A stretch of DNA of 64,000 bases from Nyssa sinensis (Eukaryota > Streptophyta > Magnoliopsida > Cornales > Nyssaceae): the NCBI GenBank assembly GCA_008638375.1, contig CM018041.1, positions 16,412,953-16,476,952 of the forward strand, given 5' to 3'. Shown in pieces: positions 55,264 to 64,000 of the stretch (within the stretch, counting starts at the first letter, position 1; each line of letters starts with the position of its first letter). A program made the translations under genes and the position numbers. The notes below the pieces were generated by a model. It did no database searches, was not told the origin of the DNA, and worked only from the letters and a program-made list of their open reading frames with translations.

Positions 55264-57330
55264 GATGTGGTGAAATTGACATAGCAGTTATTACTGTTGT
55301 TGAAATTGACACAACTGATGAAGTTAGCCTCAATAATTCCAGTGTTCTGACTTCCATTGTTGTCCGGAAAACTGTGCCCAACAAAGAGATATCCCAAGAC
55401 TTTTAAAGGGCATTTCCGCATACCGTGGCAGTTGCCAGCGACCATTTTTACCTGTGGCCCACCCATTTAAAATGTCAATAATGTTACGCTGGAAAAGATG
55501 ACTAATGCGCACATGTATTTCAACATGACACCATGCGGTGAATCAATGTTTTGAAAACACCTGGGGCGAGCATCGATGTTTCTTTCAAAGAGCAGGTGAT
55601 AAGTTCAACTCGCATTCACTGTTAGAACAATATTTGAATTATGTTATTTGTTAAAGTTTATATTAGAGAGACTTAGAATAGATTGAATTATTTATCTAAA
55701 ATTTATACTAAAAAGATTTTATAAATTAATTAAGTTAATTATAGACTTAATGTCTAAAGCCCATGTTAGAAAATCTCAAACTATGGATTAATTGGGAACT
55801 TATCTCTTCAATGTATTTATTATTAATCTTAACAACATATAAATTTATCAAATTTATGAAAGATAATTGAAGTTTTCCAAAATTTATTATCACCATATAA
55901 AATATGCCTTAAGCTCTTCATAGGGACATGATCTTTACTGAAAATAGAAAAGATTATCTATCATTCCAATTTCCAAAGAAGGTCAAAGTCTACCTTGGAT
56001 ACTCCACCAACTAATTAAAGTAGCGAAGGAAAAAAAGAGATTAGGAAGAATAAGGTGGTCTAACTTTAGAGGTTAGCTTTGATTTCATCTATCATATTAG
56101 CACCATGGAAAAAGTTGAAAACTATGCCACGTTCAGTAGAGTGACAGAGGAGATGCTTTTAATATTTTATAACCAATCATATTAAAATCCTTGCATTATA
56201 CGTTTCACGTTTCTTAAATTGACTTAGGTGTGTCTCCAATAAAATGTTACAAGCTCAAATCCAACTGATCTTATCTCCTTTTTTTTTTTTTTTTGGCCTT
56301 CTATTTTTTCATTTTTGAGTTGGGAGTTTACAAATAGGAATAATAATAAGACAGGTTCAGACAGGATGTCATTTCAATCTCAAACGAATTTTTAAAATCT
56401 TATTCCGATCTTGTCCCGATCTCGTTTATGAATACTTCAGACTCGTGTTAATAGAGACAAGATAGGATAGATCCTACAAGAACAGATTCTATTAAGACGG
56501 ATCAAATTATTATTCGTATTTATAATGGGTTAAGGACTTCTAAGAGAACACAAGGAAGTATAAAAGATGGGAGGAGAGTGCCATTTAGTTACACGATTTA
56601 GAGGCCAAAATTTCTTCCCCATTTTTTCCAAAAAATAATAATAATAATCTTCCGCTTTTCATAAATCGAATTTAAGGTTGGCACCACCTCCAAAAAATAA
56701 AATAAAATTTTCAGCTTTTGTTAAATTGAATTTAAGGTTGATATAATACTGGTCTATATCTATAATATCTTGAATCAAAACTAGCGTTATAATTAAGTCA
56801 ACTTAAAGCTTATGAGAATATCTAATGTTGTTATATTCTGGGAGATCGAATTAAATGACTATTTTAGTGAAAATAGTTTTATTTCCCATGAAACCATAAT
56901 TAGGAAAAAAATTATTGGACTTGTAAGTAAACACCCACCCAATGTACTTTGGCTAGCCTTGGTCTTTGGAAATAATTAACCAGGAGACTATAGATTTAAG
57001 TTATTGAGATGAATATGGATTAATCTTAATAATATCTAAACCTAAATGCCTAAATAGAAATTAAGAATTAGTTAATTTTTTTTCAATAATTCTTAGCTGT
57101 GATATATTGCATATTATTGGTTATGGATAAGAATCTCAATTTTATCTGATGATTAGAGGTGTGACACTATGAATTTACAACATGACACTAACATCAAACA
57201 CATTTTTAACATGATTAATAGCTTTTGCTCTAGATTGAGTAGATAAAAATTAGACTGTGCCTTTCAATCTTTGTTTTTATTTTTATTTTTATTATTATAC
57301 AATGGTTGAAGAGGGAGAAGTCCAGCCTAA
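55264..57330. other. Intergenic, non-coding
   Basis: No gene supported. The small minus-strand frames at 55254-55512 read across the MITE edge and lack recognised domains. The gatctNgtccNgatc/agacaggtt block near 56350-56480 may be a decayed element end. Confidence 0.5.
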
Positions 57331-57333
57331 TGT

Positions 57334-57541
57334 CATGTTTGGTAAGGTGGAATAGGTTTTATAGGAATGTCCATTTTAGGTTTTTCATTTCTTATTTTTC
57401 GTTTGATATGATTACGAATGCCTATTCCACAGAATTGACATTTCATTAAAATTTATTTCAATAATTCATTTGGCCTAAATGAGTAATCTTTATTTCATAT
57501 TATGTCATTTTCATTTCATTTCTGCATACCAAACATATTCT
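57334..57541. mobile_element. Possible MITE with ATGTTTGGTA tips
   Basis: catgtttggtaaggtggaat at the left and catttctgcataccaaacat at the right are inverted. AT-rich inside. No duplication was defined. Confidence 0.5.
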
Positions 57542-57579
57542 AAGAGTTTGTGTATGAATTGCCTTAAATTTGGACTATT

Positions 57580-58025
57580 CGTGTGAGAAAATTATACTTT
57601 TATCATTTTGAATAAGACCTAAGTCATGATTTCAATCCTTGGTCCCCCCTCAATATGCCAAGGAAATACAACACTTCGTGTGAGAAAATTATACTTTTAT
57701 CCCTTCGAATAAGACTTTTGTCATTATTTCAATCATTGGTCCCCCCAATATGCCAAAAAAAATACAACACTAAGCTATAAGTTGTCAATTGACATTTTAT
57801 TAAAATTCATTTAAGCATTCATTTGACCTAAATGAAGTAATTCTTATTCCATGTTATATCAATTGACATGTCTGTGTATAAACTGACTATCCGTATGAAA
57901 AATTATACTTTTATCACTTCGAATAACACCTTAGTCATGATTTCAATCCTTTGTCCCACCCTCCACTCCCCCCCCCCCCCCTTAATAATGCCAAGGAAAT
58001 TACAACACAAGCTATAAGTTGTCAA
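57580..58025 (+). repeat. Three-unit diverged repeat
   Basis: Units start cgtNtgagaaaattatac at 57580, 57677 and 57892 and share tcgaataaNac, gtcatgatttcaatccttNg, a C-run and atgccaaggaaatNacaaca. Between units 2 and 3 is a copy of the acattttattaaaattcatt block also found at 57445. Confidence 0.9.
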
Positions 58026-60120
58026 TAATCAATGTGGGGTCTAGATATTTGAAAGGCACTAACCCATAAATATGGTGCCCCTTTAAAAAAAGAAAAAGAA
58101 AGAACGAAGGCCTATTGCCATATTTCATAGTCTTACGACCATTTATTGAGGGGATATATAATTGTCACACAGTAGATTCCAACCCTTATCTCATCTACTC
58201 AGCTAACAAATTAATTGAATGGATCCTGCAACCCTAACAGCATTCAAAAGCCACATAAAAATTAGAGGAATCTCACACCTTGGAATACGTCTAAGATTCA
58301 ACAGGCCAACAAGCTAATAATTATCATGGGCTCAAGAGCAGAAAACGCATGTCGTGGCTGGAAATAAAAGGCATGTGGACATCAACACATAATTGTGATT
58401 CAGGAAAGTGAACGGGACAAAAATGGGACAGGACGTCCTTTATTCTATACTTATTTTATAAAAAGAAAAAAGAAAATATTTTTTTTTTCAAAATTTTCTC
58501 ATCTTATCTCAAGTATTATTTCATACTTGTCCCACTTTTATTCTAGTAATTCAATCTGACCCCGTGCCACCTAATTGTATTAGTATTTTTTTTTTTCATT
58601 TTTAAAAATAATGAATACAAAATTTTAATTTTTTAGTATTATATATTATTTAACAATTATATATATATATATATATATATTCATGAATAATTAGGTTTTA
58701 AACTATATGCAAGGGGTGTTTAGGTAATTTTATATTATAATCAAGTAAGAGTAGGGCATTATTTTCTCAAACCCATCCTTAATCTTATCAGAGTTTAATT
58801 TTTTTTTCTATTTTTCCAAACCCATCCCTAACCTATTTATAGAATACCCAAACCTGTTTGTAATGGATTATTGAAAAAAATCCACTCCATTGACCTCTCT
58901 ATTGAAGACCAAAGTATCCTAAATAACTGTTACAAGAAAACATTACAATGTACAAAGAGAAATATTAGCGTCAGTCATGAGTGTTATTAAACACTTACGC
59001 TTCTGATTGATGCATACATTACATGTGTATACGTGATTGTGTGTGAAATGAGCGCGTGTAATGCATGCGCCAATCAGATTATAAATATTGGACAGTCATG
59101 ACTCACACTAACAGTTCCTCGTATATAAATACCCTTATAAAGGATTGTCAAATTCATCATTCAACAAAATTTTAGTACGATAATATTAAATTATCAATAG
59201 AGAATCACAAAATTAAACAACTTTAATGATAGTAGTATCGAAAAGTTAAGAAATTATTATTATATTAGATTTTTTTTATGGTTAAAGGAAAAATTATTTC
59301 ATATGATTATCGTACAATGTAACTAGTATTGCTAATAAAACCTATAAAATACTGAAAGTTACAGCAACAATAACATAAAATATTTTAAATGCTTCGCGAA
59401 GGATACTTATCTAAATTCGAAATGTTATCTTGATTAACATCCAAATCTTGTGGCATTAATTTGTACGTGTAAAACAAGAAATAATTCTACAACCATCCCA
59501 AAAAAAATATAATTTCACCTACCCAGTATTTTCTTTTTCTTTTTTCTAAAATGTAATTCGTAAGGTTTTATTTTTTGAGAGTAATAGTTATCATCGTTCC
59601 ATGCATTAGAACAAATATCAATTGGATCTGTTGCTTTTTCATTTTAAAGTGAAATAGAAAAATTTATTTATTTTATATTGTGAATATTAATTTAGTATTA
59701 TTTTATTATCCATCAAAAAATATATGTATTATAATACTAATAAAACCAATACCGAAATCAAAAACAAAGAAAAATATAGGAGTCATCAAAGTGACCAATG
59801 CAGAATTTCTAGAAGATTGCAAAGTTGGAAGGATAAGTTTGCAAGAAAGGTTCAAAAGGAGTGGGGCCACAGGCAAATGCTAAACTATATCCAGGTGTGA
59901 ACTGGAACAGAAACTATATGTATTTAATTATCGGGTCCTCTCATAACGACTTTTGCAACAGACATTTAATGCTAGAAACGAACGGATTACATTGGACGTG
60001 AGTCACATGAGATAAGAGGATTACATCGGATAGATATTTTTTTATTATATATTTAGGGTCTTTTATTAAATTAAATATTTATATTTTATTCTAGTAAAAA
60101 ATAATTTATTCTAAAGACGT
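58026..60120. other. Intergenic, non-coding
   Basis: AT-rich; TA run at 58661-58680; a short duplicated aaacccatccNtaa block near 58770 and 58820. No gene or RNA recognised. Confidence 0.55.
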
Positions 60121-60508
60121 TATTGAAATTTGGAGGCAAAATTCAGGTGTTAAGAAGAGAGAAGAGGTAGAGAGAGCCCTTATATGACCAAATGAGCTAT
60201 CAAATTAGCTCATCCTTAAAATTCAGGTGTTAAGGAGAGGTAGAGAGAGCCCTTATATATTGACCAAAGGAGCTAGAGACGGGACACGTCCCCTGGACCA
60301 CATTACCCGCCAGGTGAGGGTGAACGCGCCTCGTGCGTCTAACCCAAAGTTGGAACTCTGGCCTGACTCTGATACCATATTGAAATTTGGAAGGCCCAAC
60401 TCCCAATTAGCTCATCCTTAAAACCCAGGTGTTAAGGAGAGGTAGAGAGTGCCCTTATATATTGACCTAGAGGAAGTTAGAGACGGGCGATGTAGGAACA
60501 ATCCAACA
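60121..60508 (-). mobile_element. TRIM (terminal-repeat retrotransposon in miniature), minus strand
   Basis: On the minus strand the LTR starts TGTTGGATTGTTCC (60508) and ends CCAAATTTCAATA. It is followed by the primer site TGGTATCAGAG (60377 down to 60367), then only about 80-100 bases of internal sequence, then a second LTR ending CAAATTTCAATA at 60121. The LTRs share ccttatata, taccTCTCCTTAACACCTG and aaggatgagctaatt. The 3' LTR has an internal duplication of about 60 bases. Flanks GACGT/GAAGT match at four of five positions. The 60227-60421 ORF is incidental. Confidence 0.85.
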
Positions 60509-61325
60509 GAAGTGATGGTATTAGAATTATTTTATTTCACTAAAATAAAAATATAATGTCACGTCATCAAAATAATAATAATAATAATCTACAATATAAA
60601 AAGACGAAGACGTTGAAGAGTCAAGTTAAAAAATCAAAATTTTCTTTTTTTTAATTGTTCAATTTTTTTTTATATGTTCCTAATTTTTTAATATATTTTT
60701 TATATCTACAAATGGACTATTATATATACATGCATGTAATGATTGATTTGAATAATTTTTAACAATACAGATCATGATTTTTTTTGAATCACCTCGAAGG
60801 TGAGAAACTATTATATTTTGAATGATATTTACATAATTATATTCTAAAATATTGTAATTATAGTTATTAAATTTTGTAATTAATTTGTGAATAAAATTTT
60901 AATTTTAGAGATCTTGTATGCATATATTTGAAAAAAAAGTGACTTCATAAAAAAAAATTTAAAGACTAAATTTTATATTGTAATCTTATATTCAGGTTGG
61001 CACCTAAACATAAGAATAGAATATAATAATATATTTAAACATTTTTTCCAGATTAGTTTCAAACACTAAATTAAAATACTCAACATCCCACAAAATTTTA
61101 TATCATATTTTATCTAATTATATTCTATTCAATCTCGTCTTTTTATCCGATTGTCTGAACAAAGTCACGCATAGAATTAAGAAAGGATGGGATCCAGTGA
61201 TTTTAATTTTTAATTACTTGGATCCAAGTCCACTCGGTTTATGTTCATCTTTTACTCTAATAACTTTTCTTTTTAGCATTTTGTAAAACTATATTATCAA
61301 AATAGAATTGTTTTGAGGTTATTTA
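60509..61325. other. Intergenic, non-coding
   Basis: Very AT-rich, no gene supported. Confidence 0.55.
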
Positions 61326-61580
61326 CGAAAGTGAGATTATTTTATGAAAGCATTTTTTGAAGAGAAACCTTTTTGTTGAAAATGAGATTATTTTATAAAA
61401 ATATTATTCGGAAAGAAACTTTTATGTTAAAAATGTTTCTTCAAGTGATGTTTTTATTTAAAAGCATCTTTTCAAGTAACACTTGTATTTAAAAGTATAA
61501 TTTGAAATAGTGCTTTTATTATGAAAATGTTATTTCGATAAATGCTTTTAAATGAAAGCATTATTTAAAAAGATACTCTC
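61326..61580 (+). repeat. Imperfect repeats with aaaagcat/atgctttt words
   Basis: A 53-bp duplication (gtgagattattttatgaaag at 61331; tgagattattttataaaaat at 61382), followed by about five short segments containing tttaaaagNat or atgcttttaaa that form partial palindromes. Confidence 0.65.
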
Positions 61581-62490
61581 ATCGAACAATTCCAATTTTA
61601 TAAATAAGATTCATTGAACTCTAGATTGGTATTTAAAGTTTTTTTTTTAAACCCTACCTCAGCATTAAACTCCTAATGTGGGTCCTATAACAAACAGGCC
61701 AATCCAATGTTATGATTAGAATTGGACAAATTAATCTCACACCCCTTTAAGAAAAATGAGAGTTTAACACATTAAGTATAATACCTTTTAAATATGCTAG
61801 TGTAAAGAGTATAAAAAAGTTGTAATAGAAAAATAAAGTCTTTTTCTTTATATTAACGTCGAGAATATTAGTCTTCTCTCACTTCAAAAAAATTATACCA
61901 ATAATGATTCTTACGTATAACTACTTGATGTGAAATAAGACCAATGCAATACATTGAACTTTAAGTATATTGAAAAAGATCTCAATACATTGCACAACAT
62001 ATAAATCTCTCTCTTTTTTTTTAATAATTCATATTTGACTCTTTAAGTCTACTAATACAGAAGACCAATTCTACCATCTACTAGCAGAAGAACTCAATTA
62101 AAGTCAGGGCAACGTCACGTATAGACTAGTCGCCAAAAAAATTGACATCCGTTAAATTTTAACCTGACGATCTTAGAAGAGTAAATCTCTTGACCACCCT
62201 TTAGTGTTTACGAATCACTCTTTTAATATAATTTTGTTTATGATAATATTACTGTAAATTCAATCTTATTTGAGGTAATTTACTTTATTTTTTTAAATAT
62301 TTAAAAGCTATAAATAAAATAATTGGCATAAATGAAAACACAAATCTAAACCATCAAAGATTAAAAGATTAAATCTTGTATAAGTTTGAGCTTATGATCT
62401 TATTGCCCTTTAATTTCTTCATTTAAGACTAAATAAATGAATATATCTGCATCTTCTCTGCTTTTTCAATTTTTTTTTTCCTTTTAAAAA
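61581..62490. other. Intergenic, non-coding
   Basis: AT-rich, no gene supported. Confidence 0.55.
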
Positions 62491-62492
62491 GG

Positions 62493-62682
62493 GTAATGTT
62501 ATGTTGACATAATAATTTTATTAAAAAAATTTACACAGCTGATGGACAGTATTGTATTAGTTTTATATCACATCGTGATATGATATGAAACTAATACAAT
62601 ACTTGATATCAAACTAATACAATACTGTCACATTATCTATGTAAACACTTTTGATAAAAATTTTAAATAAACATAACATTAC
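62493..62682. mobile_element. Hairpin MITE, about 190 bp
   Basis: The terminal gtaatgttatg is inverted as cataacattac at the right end. Inner arms contain acNctttNaNNaaa and gtattgtattagttttatat with inverted partner gaaactaatacaatac, the latter duplicated. Same family as 15408 and 55111. Confidence 0.88.
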
Positions 62683-62764
62683 TGTTTTAAAAATTATATT
62701 AAATGTCAACATGGCACGTATACTAACCCCATCTGCATAAACTCTTTAATAAAGAAAAAAATAA

Positions 62765-62825
62765 AAAGGAAGTCAAAATTCAGATCAGGTTGGATTTTAC
62801 TACTCCAAATAAGCCCTCCCCACAC
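62765..62825 (+). repeat. Short copy of the dispersed caaacaagccctc repeat
   Basis: gtcaaaattcagatcaggtt and ccaaataagccctcc match the start and middle of the repeat at 22280-22545. Confidence 0.65.
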
Positions 62826-63004
62826 GACACTCAGGCATATCACCTCTCGCCAAAAGATCACCATGAATAAAGAATACAGAAAAGCCCACTGATTTTATGA
62901 TTTGTCAACCCAGACACAACAAACATAATTTGATCAATCTTAGATCATAAACTCATCATCATCCACGTTAATCAGACGGCCCCTATTTACTGTCCCCACT
63001 TACT

Positions 63005-63050
63005 TTTCCCAATCAAAACCCATCATTTTTTTTACCAGGTTATATATAGC
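63005..63050 (+). promoter_or_regulatory. Possible core promoter (CCAAT-like and TATA)
   Basis: ccaatcaaaa at 63009 and tatatata at about 63040-63048, followed by a GC-richer leader to 63200. No convincing coding sequence follows before 64000, so the gene, if real, would lie beyond the window or be dead. Confidence 0.25.
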
Positions 63051-63199
63051 CCCAAATTTACAGAAATACAGTAAACTGTGTGGACTGTTGACCCCAACCT
63101 CAATGCAGCCACGCGTCTGAATTTATTGTGACAGTTTTCCGTCACCAGCCGCGAGTGTAATTCACCCTAACAATCTCTGCGAGTGAGAGAAATTTCTCA

Positions 63200-64000
63200 T
63201 ATGATGGCTAAGAAATGAAGCCTTCCCTCGTGCCTTTCTTATACGATTATATTATAGTCACGTAAATAAAAATTTATAAAATATCGTAATTTTTTTTTTT
63301 TTTTTTATATTAACTTCGTATGACAATATATGTAATATGTTGCACTTGGTGTTAGTATAGTTACATTTTATGTTATTATAATAATTAATATTATTAATCA
63401 TATTATTGCTTTTTAAAATTTAGACAAAAGTTAATGTCGATAATATTAAATTTATACTAATCTTTTCTTTTCTTATTTTTTTTGATCAATCAATAAGAGA
63501 CTATTTTGGATTAGCTTACGCATATTAGATTAAGTTTTTTTTTTTTGTAACAACTAAAACCCACCATTAAGTCTCTAGTTGTCAACAATCGACGCAAAAA
63601 ATACTTGAACTCGAAAATGTAAATTCTATTCTTTTTAGAGAATTTTCATTAGTCATATGAATTAAATTTAAATATATAATATATATTATAAATTAGAACA
63701 TAATCATAACATTATTTATATTACATATTTAAATTTGATTTACATTCCCACAAAAAAAAAAACTCATTCCTACCTTAGCTCTGAATTTTTATTTTATTTT
63801 TTGGTTGGCACTGTCCACTTTGTAATATTTTTCATAATTCTGACAAATTAGATAGTTTTGTATTATAGCATATATGATTGTAAAATTATATATTTTATTT
63901 ATAATATATCACTAGAATTTTTATTAATACTTTCCAAAATGTTATTAACAATTTATATAATTTAATATTACGATCTATTATTTTTCAAAGAAATTAGAAT
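63200..64000. other. Intergenic, non-coding
   Basis: AT-rich with poly-T runs near 63290 and 63537. No gene recognised. Confidence 0.55.

Noticed and set aside
60227..60421. 64-codon ORF with mid-GC composition
   Set aside because: It covers the primer site and internal region of the TRIM, so it is not a gene.
1..64000. A new multi-gene defence, metabolic or regulatory system
   Set aside because: Only one intact gene was found. Everything else that can be recognised is transposon-derived or non-coding, so there is no evidence for a cooperating gene set.

Overview
The window looks like repeat-rich nuclear DNA from a flowering plant, most likely a eudicot. The reasons are AT-rich intergenic DNA, a nuclear gene with short GT-AG introns and a plastid-targeting N-terminus, and nested LTR retrotransposons, MULEs, hAT and hairpin MITEs, a SINE and a TRIM. 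The species cannot be named. No rRNA, tRNA, CRISPR array or bacterial-type operon was seen.

Only one intact host gene can be supported: a six-exon phytol kinase (VTE5-type, tocopherol/chlorophyll-phytol salvage) at 15803-17968 on +. Its reading frame was reconstructed across five introns without a stop. A defective Mutator-like element (7163-15367) ends only 435 bp upstream of its start codon. A small hairpin MITE and a 48-bp minisatellite occupy most of the space between.

Layout. 1-2539: 3' end of a Ty3/gypsy element (degenerate integrase/chromodomain plus one 1.8-kb LTR), apparently inserted into a degenerate Ty1/copia element on the minus strand (2540-about 5500). 5529-7000: MITE-like sequences with GTTTGG tips. 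7163-15367: MULE with about 85-bp terminal inverted repeats, near-identical 9-bp target duplication and a broken mudrA-type transposase, split by a 2.8-kb solo LTR (11257-14047, perfect 5-bp duplication). 15803-17968: VTE5. 18.1-25.8 kb: non-coding, with a 928-bp MULE-type MITE (perfect 9-bp duplication) and a tRNA-type SINE (perfect 17-bp duplication). 25831-38930: a 13.1-kb LTR retrotransposon with about 0.5-kb LTRs, a Met-tRNA-like primer site and no recognisable coding capacity; it contains a 1.4-kb LTR-like insert and a 4.0-kb solo LTR. 38.9-41.2 kb: non-coding, ending in a small degenerate open frame. 41400-45736: a 4.3-kb solo LTR with perfect 5-bp duplication, inside a copia-like LTR that also carries a 481-bp hAT MITE. 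47.4-64 kb: AT-rich intergenic DNA with minisatellites, more MITEs, and a 388-bp TRIM at 60121-60508.

The genes do not form a pathway or system. The window shows one housekeeping plastid-metabolism gene in a graveyard of nested transposons, most removed down to solo LTRs. I found no convincing new multi-gene system. The most useful observations are the exact insertion boundaries and duplications, the long solo LTRs, the coding-free 13-kb retroelement, the palindrome cluster near the MULE end, and several dispersed short families with three or more copies in the window.
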